This document shows, one piece after another, positions 1 to 11,573 of a DNA stretch of 64,000 nucleotides. Source of the stretch: Tulasnella sp. 424 (taxonomy: Eukaryota > Basidiomycota > Agaricomycetes > Cantharellales > Tulasnellaceae). The position numbers and the translations under genes are program-made. The stretch is taken from the NCBI GenBank assembly GCA_019633425.1, contig WSUB01000028.1:1-64000 (forward strand), written 5' to 3'. Numbering within the stretch: position 1 is the stretch's first letter; each line of letters starts with the position of its first letter. Below the pieces are notes generated by a model that was not told the origin of the DNA, did no database searches, and saw only the letters and a list, made by a program, of their open reading frames with translations.

Positions 1-725
1 AGAGCTACGCACGACACGTCATCATCGATAGCGTTGCGATGATCGGTGGTTCTACCGGTGTCGGGGTAAACGAGGTCCAGTCTGCTTCAAACTGCGTTTT
101 AAATATTACGTGTACCTGAGACCCCCTTTTTCGCCCATCTCGCAGAACTTTGGCGACACGGCCACTATAACAAAGGTCTGCACCAACGGAAAACCATCCA
201 CGACCAACGTGTGCTGCCGCTACACAGGCACCACCCCTGGAAACGAGCCTCCAAAGATTGGATGGTACGTTTTGGGCCGCTTTCAATTTCATTCAAAGAC
301 GCCCCTACTTAATTTATTATTATTTAGCGGTCCGAGTGGGAATGTATGCAACTACTCCACTTCCAGCGTCACGACCTGCTAAGCTATTCGCATTCCTTGT
401 GTCTGATAATTGGAATGCAATTGCGCAAGCTAGTGTATTTACCTTTAGTTTCGAACGTCGACCCGCGCATCAAAGTTGTCCATACGTTGTATAACTACCC
501 CGGCAATCAAACCCGAGAACTATGAACGCCCATGCTCCGTGGCCTTAAATTTCTGTCAAAATCGTGTCATGAGTCCTTTCAAAGTGAGCATGGCGGGTAA
601 TCGGAATATATTGAGCCTGGTACACAAGCCTACAAGAGGTCCAAGGGCATTACAAAAGCAGGTCATGGGCATGCGGTCATAAATACGGGGTGGCCCCGCA
701 AATTTTGCCTTACAATGGGAAACAC
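1..725. other. No recognisable gene
   Basis: Short open frames exist on both strands. The longest plus-strand one (110-382) has a few clustered cysteines, but I recognise no family and see no convincing exon chain. The window edge may cut a gene here. Confidence 0.4.
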
Positions 726-1322
726 CAGGGACTTCAAGGGTCCCCGCGAGTTCCTGGACCGTCTCGAACTCCAACTGTCGACTCGGCTGAACAAGCGACG
801 CCGTGTCCATTAAGGCGACCTTGGGATTTGATTCGAAGTATTTTCCCGTGTTCTCAAGTGACTTGGCTGTGACTACGTATGAGGCACGACATGGAAGCGA
901 GTCGGTAGGGCCAGGCGAAAACCGCCACGGGCGCTTGTATGGTGCATGACGAATTCTCTATCGTTCGCACCTTTCTGGCTAGAGCGGATGTCTCAGAAGT
1001 AACAGGGCAGAATTGGATAATTCGTACAAGACAGAGGGAGTAGAGTCAGGTGTGGTGGGGGAACACGAGTTGTTCTCTCCGGAGACACGTGTTTGTTCCG
1101 ACTTACATGCCTGGCATGTTCAGCGTTTTCGACGTCGTCGATTCTACAAGTGGGACCACAAAATACGAGAGACGATATTCAAGCTGGATTGAACTACATC
1201 GTGGAGATACTCTCGCCCCCGCGCTTTTCGTGTTGTCCTGCCAGAGTCCAGCGTCACCTCCACTTCTCGCTGGTCGCAGACTCAGAGTACCCCATAGCCC
1301 ACCCTCGGTCTTTTTTCACCTC
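726..1322 (-). pseudogene. Truncated duplicate of the kinase-NLR gene start
   Basis: This stretch is nearly identical to 10029-10631 (offset about 9303), with scattered substitutions and small indels. On the minus strand it encodes the same first exon (M at 810: MDTASLVQPSRQLEF..., against MNTASLVQ... at 10113). Homology stops abruptly just after the residues EVP, before the glycine loop. No kinase core follows, so it is a 5' fragment with upstream DNA and not a working gene. Upstream of the shared start codon both copies keep the same open frames, so the duplication includes 5' non-coding sequence or an unrecognised first exon. Confidence 0.85.
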
Positions 1323-1822
1323 GAGGAACACTTCGAACTCCGCGGCAACACTACGAGCGAGCAAGAGCCCTGGCCACTGCTGCTTTCCAACACAACGACG
1401 CGAACCTGTTGTCAGGGGTGGCATTGTCTCAAGCTGCCCAGTGCGGGCAGGACATATTTCGAATGTTCCATGCCAAGCACATTTATATAATTACATACAG
1501 GACGAGTGCATCTACGTACAATTTCTCGGCGCCCGTCTTCGCCAGCGCCGTCGTTGTCGACGACGACGACGACGCCGCCTCAGCGCATCACCTGAGACGC
1601 CCAACTCGCTAGCGTGCTTGTCGCTTCCGTTACCCTCCAGAGAAGATAGATCCAACCAATCAATACCATATAGCCAAACAAGAGCATAAACCCGAGTGTA
1701 TGGGGAGAAAGGAGACAACATGATGACGGCGGAGGAGAGGAGTTGGCGACTTGGTAGGTGGTGATGAAACCAGCAAGGACAAGTGGCATCGTTGACGGGA
1801 GAGGAAAGCGAACGAGGGAAGC
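1323..1822. other. Intergenic; short CGA-rich microsatellite
   Basis: No gene recognised. Around 1549-1580 there is a low-complexity run built on GAC/CGA triplets, which creates spurious open frames on both strands. Confidence 0.5.
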
Positions 1823-2920
1823 TCAATGCAACGAAGGGACGCATCTCTGCTTCCACTTGCCCTGTTGACCTAGGCCAGCAGCCAGAGATCCACAGGTGGT
1901 CTTCGTCGTAGCCGAAGGGAGCGTTGCGTTGTTGAAACCTTCATCGTAGTACGAGTCGATCTTGTATCCCCGTTTGCAAGACGCTGAGCACAACCACAAA
2001 CGATTCAGTTTTTTGTGAGGCGAACAGCGGAAAAAAATACCGCAGGAGTACTCACCGATTTGACATTCCTCTTTAACGCACATGCTCCTACGAACACCAT
2101 GACTGGTGAACCCACGACCTGCGTTCCCGCCGAGAGCACGAGCGGAGATCAGGGCGGGGCATTTGTAGCTGTCGCCGAGAGAGGAGCATCCACCGCAGTT
2201 GTCGAGGTCCGAGGAAGGGTCGACGCATTCAAAGTCCGAGGCCTTGCCGAGGGCGCGGTTTTCGGACGATGAAAAGTAGGGGCACGGTGAGGCCTAATTG
2301 AGGCCCGCGTAAAAGGGGCGAAAATGAAAGACGGGATAAGATATGCATGAGGGTGTCGCGAAGATTGAACGCAATCTAGAAGCTACTCACGTTCGACCAA
2401 TCAATCCCCTTGTTAATCTCGCTCCCTCCTGCCTCAAGGTCGTCCTCTGGCGCACCAGCCAGTGCGAGGGCTCCCTCGCTCTTCAAGTCCCTCTTGGTAT
2501 TCTTGGTCTTGGTCTTGGGCGGCTTGGGCGAAGTGGTTGGTGGAGGGGTGCAAGCAGCGAAGCAGAATTTGATGGTGAAGAACGAGAAGAGTTGGGCGCT
2601 GCAGCCTGGGTTGAACGGTTTCTAACGTCACGTAGGCGAGATCAAGATAGAGTCTAGTTGGTGGGTAGTAGATACGCGTCAGTCCATATTGCAAACGAAC
2701 TCAAAAGAGATCAGTCGAACGGGAGGGCGAGACTTACGATTTTACCATTACCACCTTCACAGACGCAGACAGTCTTCTTCTTCTGCCTGGTAGGCAAAAC
2801 TTGCGAGTTTCCCGGACACGGCTTTTGAGTCTTCTTGGCTGCTTCGACGAACGGAGGGGCGAATGCGAGAGAAAAGGCGAGGATGAGAGCGATGAGGTTG
2901 TAGGTGGACTTGGGGAGCAT
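1823..2920 (-). CDS. PriA-like secreted cysteine-rich protein
   Basis: Four exons fit in phase: 2738-2920, 2391-2621, 2056-2293 and 1823-1983, giving 270 residues. The first 27 residues form a clear signal peptide (MLPKSTYNLIALILAFSLAF then APPFVEA). A Pro/Lys-rich segment follows (exon 2, PPTTSPKPPKTKTKNTK). Exons 3-4 carry the Cys-rich module FECVDPSSDLDNCGGC ... CVKEECQIASCKRGYKID. This matches the Agaricomycete PriA family (primordium-associated secreted proteins of mushrooms), whose hallmark is an E/D-x-C-GGC centre followed by C-x-C-x-SCxxGY. Family members are extracellular and of unknown biochemical role. All splice sites are GT-AG and phases agree (0, 0, 1). The start is the first ATG before the signal peptide. 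Family assignment is from motif memory, not a search. Confidence 0.8.
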
Positions 2921-4346
2921 GTTGGAACGTTTGTGAATTGAGGAAGAGGAGCGAAAGTAATGAGTGTGAGCCTGGTCGCTGCTATAGAGAAATGAGGGGA
3001 TGAAAAAGAGAGAGGGCAGCAGCGATGAGGGCGAGCAAGTGTACTTGAGGATGAAGAGAGGGAGACAACACTTGGGGGAGAAAGAAAAAAAAGCGGATGT
3101 GGAGCCGGCGAGAGGGTTTTCTTTGGGCGTACAAGTAAACAAGACTGTGGGGTTATATTATTCTAGAATATACTCGCTCCCCATTATAACGGGCAATACC
3201 AAATATGGTTGACAGGTAGGCGCCCATCGCTGCACTGCAAACGAACCGTACGGTGCCCGACACGATGACAAAAGCAACCCACGCCACCACCAACAGCCTT
3301 CTCCCTGGTTTTTTTATACCGTTTCACTTATTTCTCTCAGGAGCACCGTAGCTAAGTAGTTTGAAATCAAATTTCTTAGTTAATTTGGTGAGCGCGTAGC
3401 TGTTCATGGGCGACAGAAGCGTCACCGACATCAACTTGGGACCCTTTTATAATCCAACCCACGATCGGACCTACCCGCTTCAATCCCGACATCCGAGGTC
3501 TTCCATTTTAATCTAGTCACCAGCCACATGCTGGGCTCCCGATTAAGCGACAACAGATGTCACCGTCCGATGCCGCCGACGAGCGGCTTAGAGCAGGTTC
3601 GGAGGAACCGGAGCGGTCAAGCGAAACGGTACAATTGAAAAGGCGTCGCCCTCCGGGCACAGAGCTTGATCTAGACTCGGTAGCGAGATCCCTCGGACTT
3701 TGCCGTGTTACATTGGAAGGATCGAGAGACCGAGACAACCGAAATGAAGAAGCGGCGGTTGGCTTCGTGCAAGGAACGAACCACCGTCGGCACTTTGCTA
3801 TCCGATCCATTAAGTACAGTAGTCTAGTCTCGCGAAATTCTCGAGTTAGCCGTGTCTCATCAACACAAAGTCTGCACGTGGCTAGTGTTGCCGTCGGTTC
3901 GGCAAGAACTGGTTCAGAACCGGTTTCACTCGGTTTAGTTCTGGTTCGGCTCGGTTCGAAACCAGAACCGTAAACCGACTTTGCTCGGAAGGCAAACTGG
4001 TTAAAGAATAGAACAGAACAGAACAGAACCCGTTTCAAACCAGTTCAGCTCTGGTACCTGGACTAAAAAGCCTTATATGGTAAGATACCATGCTCGTCTT
4101 CATTATCGTGGCATTTTAAGGATATATTTTATCACAGCTCTAAATACTGTATGAGTCGTACAGAAAGTACCCCGTAAATGATGATCAAGTGTCTCTTTAG
4201 AAGTTGACCCAAGCAATGACATCATCATAGCCAAACACCAAGAAGTCAACCATTCCCTGCTCCAGGAACGCCCAGAACCAATGATCCATTAAAAAGTCCC
4301 CAATTCACTCTGGGATGCGCCCCATATGTAGCATACAGGGAATCGA
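2921..4346. other. Intergenic, repeat-bearing
   Basis: No gene recognised. Both strands are open around 3517-4038 because of low-complexity GGTTC-type sequence. The upstream region of the priA-like gene lies at the left end. Confidence 0.5.
3890..4060. repeat. GGTTC/GAACC-rich imperfect repeat
   Basis: Clustered copies of GGTTC and its complement GAACC (cggttcgg, aaccagaacc, aaccggtttc) form a degenerate pentamer tract. It ends in a clean (AGAAC)4 run near 4010-4030. It resembles a decaying microsatellite or simple tandem repeat. It causes the opposing open frames seen here. Confidence 0.7.
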
Positions 4347-7300
4347 TTAAGGCTGGAGCACATCGAAGACATCGAAGATGGAAAGCGTCCCCTTGGATTG
4401 GATGACAATGGTTCCGTTCAAAAGGAGTATCGTTGGAACTTCATCAGCACCCCAGTACTGAGAGGGAAGCCAGAACAAGCGAGTAGAGGATAGTTTCACC
4501 CAGTGATCTTCAATGTTTGGAATATGGTATGCCAGTCTCGAGGGCTGCCGCGGACCTGAAAAGAAGATATTAAGACCTATGAGAAAACGCTCATCGCAGG
4601 GAACGTACCTGCATGTAAAATGGGAGCAAATGAAATTATTGCATTTCTGCCTGTCACTCGTTGGCCCAAAGGCGTCCCAGTCTGAGCATTCCGCAATCGA
4701 ATGGTGGGGCCCCAGTCTCCGGATGCCAGTACCCTGCCGTCTGGCGAGAACCCAACGGAGTGAACCCAGCCGTTGTGGCCTGTGAGTGGCTGGCCCAAAG
4801 GCGTCCCAGTCTGAGCATCCCACAATCGAATCGTGCGGTCCTCGGATCCGGATGCCAGAACCCTGCTGTCTGGTGAGAACGCAACGGAGCGAACCCAGCC
4901 ATTGTGGCCTGTGAGTGGCTGGCCCAAAGGCGTCCCGGTCTGAGCATCCCACAATCGAATCGTGTCGTCCGAGGATCCGGATGCCAGAACCCTGCCGTCT
5001 GGCGAGAACGCAACGGTGTGAACCCAGTCGTTGTGGCCTGTGGGTGGCTGGCCCAAAGGCGTCCCGGTCTGAACATCCCACAATCGAATCGTGCCGTCCC
5101 TGTATCCGGATGCCAGAAGCCTGCCGTCTGGCGAGAACGCAACGGAGCGAACCGAGTTGTTGTGGCCAGTTAATGGCTGGCCCAAAGGCGTCCCGGTCTG
5201 AGCATTCCACAATCGAATCGTGCCGTACTCGGATCCGGATGCCAGAACCCTGCTGTCTGGCGAGGAGGCAATGGAGGAAACCCGGTCATTGTGGCCTGTG
5301 AGTGGCTGGCCCAAAGGCATCTCGGTCTGAGCATCCCAGCATCGAATCGTGCCGTCGTCGGATCCGGATGCCAGAACCCTGCTGTCTGGAGAGAACGCAA
5401 CGGAGCGAACCGAGCCGTTGTGGTCTGTGAGTGGCTGGCCCAAAGGCGTCCCGGTCTGAGCATCCCACAATCGAATCGTGCAGTCAGAGGATCCGGATGC
5501 CAGAAGCCTGCCGTCTGGCGAGAACGCAACGGAGAGAACCCAGTCGTTGTGGCCTGTGAGTGGCTGGCCCAAAGGCGTCCCGGTCTGAGCATCCCACAAT
5601 CGAATCGTGCGGCCCACGGATCCGGATGCCAGAACCCTGCCGTCTGGCGAGAACGCAACGGAGCGAACCGAGTCGTTGTGGCCGGTTAATGGCTGGCCCA
5701 AAGGCGTCCCGGTCTGAGCATCCCACAATTGAATCGTGCCGTTCCAGGATACGGATGCCAGAGCCCTGCCGTCTGGCGAGAACGCAACGGAGCGAACCCA
5801 GTCGTTGTGGCCTGTGAGTGGCTGGCCCAAAGGCGTCCCGGTCTGAGAATCCCACAATCGAATCGTGCAGTCCTTGGATCCGGATGCCAGAACCCTGCCG
5901 TCTGGTGAGAACGCAATGGAGCGAACCCGGCCGTTGTGGCCTGTGAGTGGCCGGCCCAAAGGCATCCCGGTCTGAGCATCCCACAATCGAATCGTGCAGT
6001 CGTCGGATCCGGATGCCAGAACCCTGCCGTCTGGTGAGAACGCAACGGAGCGAACCCGGCCGTTGTGGCCTGTGAGTGGCTGGCCCAAAGGCATCCCGGT
6101 CTGAGCATCCCACAATCGAATCGTACGGTCATCGGATCCGGATGCTAGAACAGCACCATCTGGCGAAAATGCAATTATGTCCACTCCACCACCAACATCT
6201 TTGGCCCACAGGTTAGCTGGCCATGTTAAAGCCTGGACACCACGCAAAGTTCGAATTTTGGCGTGCCTTCCATACCACTCCCATAGCTGCGTCTTCTGAG
6301 GACAGTGCGCAAGCGCCGAAGCATAAACGTGCAGTGCTCCAAAGGAAATTGGATCCGAGAATGCTGCAATGAACCGGTAGGCATCGTTCCACAATGTGAC
6401 CAGCGGCTTGGAATCGAAAATCGCCCGGTCGTGGAATCGCTATGTTCGCCGATTCAGCACACCGGCCGTGGAATTTAGAATGGTGTCCGATAGATAGACT
6501 CACCGAGAGCCATGAATGCACGCGTTTTGCGATAACCATCGCCTCCGTAGTAGCTCCAATCAGACTCATCACCTCAAGCCAATACAGGAGCTTTTCCTTG
6601 CTGAATGTCTCGAAATCCGCCTGTTGGCCAAGAGGCCCCTTGGTGACCAACATTGACCACTCTGCCCCTTCGGTGAGGTGAATGGACCAAGCTCGACTGC
6701 AATAACGAATCGTTGTGGACACCTCCCGTTCTACAGCATCCTGAACCTCCGAGTTCGGCTTCGAGAGGTCCGACAGGTTGCAGATATTCTCCTTCAGACA
6801 TCGAACCATTATGCCAAGGCATAGGCTCGCGAGTTGTTCATGCTGATGGCGCTCATCGACGTGGTAGACCCGTTCCTTGCATCGTTTCTCGTCAACAAGA
6901 AGGTCACGGATGGAGGTATGCATGAGGTGCATAGGTTCGGTGGGGGAAGTGGGGATAAGCAGGAGGGAGTTGAGGTCCACAAGAATGTCTTGGCGTAGAT
7001 ACTCGATCACACCCTCTTGATCAACCCCTCCGAAGATGCTGTTGTCACCGTAAAGTGCAGCGATGACTTCAAGGGAGACAGGATACGGCGCGACAACCAG
7101 GGTTCCTAGTATAGAGCATAGCAGCTCTTGCCTCCCTGGGTCTCGCCTGACGATATTGAACGCTTTTGAGATGATCTCATGGTACAAGTCGTCGAGCCCA
7201 TCCCATTCCGACGGTTGCTTGAGCAGATCACGTAGTCGATTCATGGGTAGCCTGTCGCCAATGTACGTGATTACGGTTTGGGCCCACTGAAATAAACCTT

Positions 7301-10113
7301 GTGACATCTCCACCAAGTCCCTTACATCGCTAGACGCAGGCCAGTCTTCTGGGAGACCATGGTCTTCCCGAATCTGCGTGCAGCCCTGCTTGATGAAGCG
7401 TGCAAGGTCGTTCACCACATTGACCGACGAATCCAAATCTTCCACTGGCCACCTCCTCGGTTCAAGAGCACGAAGAAGCTGGGCCTCTGGACGACATGTA
7501 AGAAGGAATTTGACGTTGGTGGGAAATGATGAAGAGTATCGATCAATGAGCTTGACGAAATCCACCACATCTTTGAAATTTTGGGATTCGTCAAGCGCAT
7601 CAACAATGAAGAGGATAGTGCGAGATCGGTGTACGAGCTTTGAAAGGGGTATGACAAACAAGGTCTCAAACTGGACGTCGAGTCGTTGGTATGCGATGTC
7701 TTCGTTCTCCTGCAGGGTTTCAAGCACCGCATTCCTAACCTCCGGAATCAAGCTGTTCCCGAGTTGCCTTGCGAGAGCGCAAACAATACGCGTGTTCAGC
7801 ATATTGTGGCCTCGTCGGAAGTGAAAGATGGCACAGGAGGCTCGGGATTGCCAATTGTGAACCACGGTGGACGCGATGGTGGATTTTCCTCGCCCAGCCA
7901 TCCCGCGGATCCATAATACCCGATCGGGGGTGGATTCATCCCGTATCCAATTGTCAATTCGCTCCAATATCTCCACTCTGGTTCCCGGCAAACAAACGAC
8001 ATCCTCGATGGCGTTGCCTTGTGCCCCGTATCTTCCATCTCCCAGGCGGTTAAGCAAGTGACGGTTTTGGTCTTGAACCTCGGTGTTTTCTGGACCCAGA
8101 TGTGTGTCAGCTTACCCGAAGCTCTCTAGTGCGAGGTTACACTGCCTACCGAATTCGTTCAGCAGACTAGTAGTGTCCAGAGTGACGAGGAACTATTCTC
8201 ACCAAGTGTCAGCCAATGAGCTTAGTGATGGGCCAGTGATGACGGACCTGGATTTCCTCCAACACTCTCCGGACCGCTCCTAGACACCATTCTTCATTTG
8301 CATGGTCCAATGAAGAAAACTCGTTCCGGACCAGGTTCGAGAAATAGTGCTCCTTGATCTTCCCTTGTGCAAATTCGAGTTCCCTGTAAAGGGCGTTAGT
8401 GTGCGATACCAGCCTCTGCAGGACTAGCCCCACGTACTTTTGCATCTCAGTGACACGGGCACGTATATTACCACCTCTATGCTGCCTCGAATATTCCCCC
8501 AAATATTGGAGAATATCGGCTAACCTCCACGGGCGGAGCTCTAGACTGCTCGACAAGTTTTTGCTTTTGTTCATCATCTAAACAGGGAGCTTTAGCGCAC
8601 AACCGACGAAAACAGAACCATTGACCCTACCTCGGCGATCTCCAGCAGACTTAACCCTACTTCGGCGGTGGCTCCGATATATTTCCCGATGACTGGAATG
8701 ACTTTCGAGTTCAATTGCACACCTTTCAACGTCTTGCGAGTTGCGAACAATAATTCTCCGGGTATTGCATTGGTGGTGAGCGAGGGTACATTTCCTCTGT
8801 GTTGCAGAGCTCCTGGAATCTAGATGGCTGATGTCAGAAGGAGTCTATAGTTGGAAGGCCAAATGAGATATCGAAGATTACATCGAGGTCCATATCGCGG
8901 TGTTCGCCAGCACCACTGTCGGTAGCAGACGCAAGGTCAAGCCTTGGCCCCGAGTTAGATTCTTCGTGGATAATTTGGCCCAACAGCTAGATAAGGCAAA
9001 CACGTGCTTCAATGTCGGGGTCGGAATAAGTTGCCATGAATGCGTACCTCCCGCAGAACTTCCTGCATAGTAGGTCGGGCACTGGGATCATTGTTCCAGC
9101 ACCAGCGCATGAGTTTCCAGAGAGGGTCGTCACCTGGTAGGTTCGGGTGGTCCTTTGGAATAGGGGATTCGTCTAGCACCAAACAACGTAGAATGACATG
9201 TTTGAGAAGACCGTCAAATGGAGGTTTTCCGCTCATGACCTGGCGCAACGCTCCGGTTTGGTAAGCCTTCCCTATCCCTCAACTGCACATACTCACAGTT
9301 AAAATAAGACCACCGAAAGCATAAACGTCGCTTTCCGGGGTTGGTTTATGTCCAGCGAACAGTTCACTGGCCATGTACCTCACGGTTCCTTTCACCGCTT
9401 CACTGGTTGTGAACCCGCTCGGAGCCTCGAGGTCCTGGACAACCCGACTCAGACCGAAATCGGAAAGCGTCGGACCATACCAATCGCTAATTAGCACGTT
9501 TTCCGGCTTAATATCGGCGTGACAGATTGGAGGCGTTCGTGAATGGAGATGCTCGAGGCCGCAAGCGGTTTGAAAGATCTAGGAGGGTATGATGAACGAC
9601 GGTCGGGAGAGACTGGACAATTTCCAAGGGAACGCACCAGACGGAGCTTGTCACATCGGATGAGACCCGGATTCGCGTCTAAGTAGTCTTTCAAGTTTCC
9701 CTGAACGCACCAAGGGCTTATGAGCCGTGGTCGGGGTCGCGAACGGTATCCAAGTAGAGGATGAAGGTTTGGGTGCGTTGTCTGACTCCAGACAAAAGCT
9801 TCCCGTTTTAGGCGCTTCATATCAGCGAAGATTAATATACGCGTTAGGGATGGGCGATTGAAGTACCGACCAACTCTGCCTTCCGTTTTAACGCTTCCTG
9901 CTCAGTTTGTCGGTTCTTCGGGTTGAGAGCCCTGAGCTCCTTGATAGCGACTTGGACTCGCTCGCCTTGTGGTGTTATCCAGAAGCCGCGATAGATATCT
10001 GCATAACCACCAGTCGTTGGGAGGTCTTCAGGGACTTCAAGGGTCCCCGCGAGTTCCTGGACCGTCTCGAACTCCAACTGTCGACTCGGCTGAACAAGCG
10101 ACGCCGTGTTCAT
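4347..10113 (-). CDS. Kinase-NACHT-WD40 NLR-type protein (fusion model)
   Basis: Exons chain in frame: 9871-10113, 9638-9814, 9297-9578, 9048-9239, 8882-8986, 8631-8819, about 8245-8577, 6504-8089, 4609-6439, 4347-4555 (about 1,700 residues). The N-terminus is a protein kinase: ATP lysine in VAIKELR, HADIKPEN (HRD with Arg replaced by Ala), SDFGLS, YMASELF in place of APE, and the ARPTM arginine. A linker and a helical segment (VIGKYIGATAEVGLSLLEIA) like those before fungal NACHT domains follow. The NACHT ATPase has P-loop GMAGRGKST and the acidic motif LFIVDALDE. Twelve 43-residue WD40 repeats and a short tail end it. Such STAND proteins act in fungal non-self recognition; that role is inferred. 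The join at 9048/8986 is phase 0 with no stop between. The junction at about 8090-8248 is unresolved. Two separate genes remain possible. Confidence 0.7.
4636..6184 (-). repeat. Twelve near-identical 129-bp WD40 units
   Basis: Each unit encodes 43 residues on the pattern VAFSPDGRVLASGSxDxTIR then LWDAQTGxPLGQPLTGHNxxVRS. Units differ mainly at the positions after LASGS and around HNxxV. That is the pattern known for fungal HET-D/HET-E-type repeats, where the variable residues lie on the propeller surface. The last unit is the most degenerate. The repeats also create long meaningless open frames on the plus strand and in other minus frames. Confidence 0.9.
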
Positions 10114-10631
10114 TAAGGCGACCTTCGGATTTGATTCGAAGTATTTTCCTGTGTTCTCAGGTGACTTGGCTGTGACTACGTATGAGGCACGACATGGAAG
10201 TGAGTCAGCAGGGCCAGGCGAAAACACCACGGGCGCTTGTATGGTGTATGACGAATTCTCTATCGTTCGCACCTTTCTGGCTAGGGCGGATGTCTCAACA
10301 GTAACAGGGGAGAATTGGATAATTCGGACAAGACAGAGGGAGTAGAGTCAGGTGTGGTGGGGGAACACGAGTTGTTCTCTCCGGAGACACGTGTTTGTTC
10401 CGACTTACATGCCTGGCATGTTCAGCGTTTTCGACGTCGTCGATTCTACAAGTGGGACCACAAAATACGAGAGAAGATATTCAAGCTGGATTGAACTACA
10501 TCGTGGAGATACTCTCGCCCCCGCGCTTTCCGTATTGTCCTGTCAGATTCCGGCGGCAGCTCCACTTCTCGGTGGTCGCAGACTCTGTCTGAGTAGCCCA
10601 TAGCCCACCCTCGGCCTTTCTTCACCTCGAC
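10029..10631. repeat. Parental copy of the 726-1322 duplication
   Basis: Covers the kinase first exon and its upstream DNA. The partner is at 726-1322 in the same orientation, about 9.3 kb away. Similarity breaks at both ends inside otherwise unrelated sequence. Confidence 0.85.
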
Positions 10632-11524
10632 ATGAACATACGTTTACAACGTCGATATACTTTATTTCACATGTCTCCATACGGATTACAGGACGAACGG
10701 CTCAGCTTGCCGTTGTTGCAGCGTTCGCCTCAACCGAGGGGTGAGGAGAGCGGAACGCAGCCTCGCATAGAAGAACCCGTCAGCTAGGCTCAGGGCTCAC
10801 AGCGAGAGCAAACGACGCGCAACGGGTCATACATCTCGAAAGCTAGAGTATTATCGATACCATTGACTGGGCACTGTTTGAACATCGTCACGCCTTGCAT
10901 TTGAACTGCGTTCTTGCGTTTGCTTCCCCACATCGTGAGCTATGCCACGAGCGGCGGTGTTAAGCGTCTTATTCAGAAGCCGATCCAGGATTACCGTACT
11001 TCGAGATGCTGCTTAACGTCCATGGTAACGTAGTACTTTTCCTAGGCTTTTCGCTTAGTTATGCGTTGTGCTACTTCAGCCGACAGGAATGAGAGTGAAG
11101 CGACGCACTCGATGGGTCTCCTTGCCATAGACCCAAACTGACAGCTCAATTATCCTTATCAATGCGCTCAGAGAACTTTGTGGCTTACGAAGCGCCGGGC
11201 TTGGTCTGAGCCCTGACAAGTTCCGGTAATGCGCTGTGGCACGCGGGGTATTCACAAGGCAACGCCAGATCTGGACCATGAGCGATTGAGCAAGAGCACG
11301 ACTCTGTCCGTTCCTCATAATCGGGATAAAAATAGTGACTGTGCGCTTTGCGGTTGGTCAGTGGCCTCTGAGAATCGGTAGGACGGGTGTCAACGAACGC
11401 CATGCGGGGAAGGAATAGTACAACGTACGACGAAAGACCGCACATCTTGGTTGATCGTGGCATCTGAAAGCTTTTAAAAAAAATGGGGTGCTGGTACAAG
11501 GCTCGGGGACTAGTCTCCCGGTGT

Positions 11525-11573
11525 CAGACTGATAACAACTTGTGAGTGTGGTAGGTTCGTTGTTATCAGTCTG
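11525..11573. repeat. Perfect 15-bp inverted repeat (hairpin)
   Basis: Arms cagactgataacaac (11525-11539) and gttgttatcagtctg (11559-11573) are exact reverse complements around a 19-base loop. Function unknown. Confidence 0.85.

Noticed and set aside
1050..1689. Plus-strand frames of 146 and 198 codons
   Set aside because: They lie antisense to the duplicated kinase 5' region and a CGA repeat; the parental copy at 10.35 kb gives only shortened versions.
3517..4038. Opposed open frames of 173 and 138 codons
   Set aside because: Explained by GGTTC/GAACC low-complexity sequence, which lacks stops in several frames.
4347..6113. Long plus-strand and alternative minus-strand open frames over the WD40 array
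   Set aside because: They are frame shadows of the 129-bp repeats; only one frame gives WD40 motifs and joins the NACHT exon in phase.
4636..6184. Regular repeats that could suggest a CRISPR array
   Set aside because: Unit length is 129 bp, coding and eukaryotic; no unique spacers.
8209..8577. Treating the helical segment as a separate small gene
   Set aside because: Its ATG is preceded by a splice acceptor in phase with the upstream exon (8631-8819) and it leads toward the NACHT exon.
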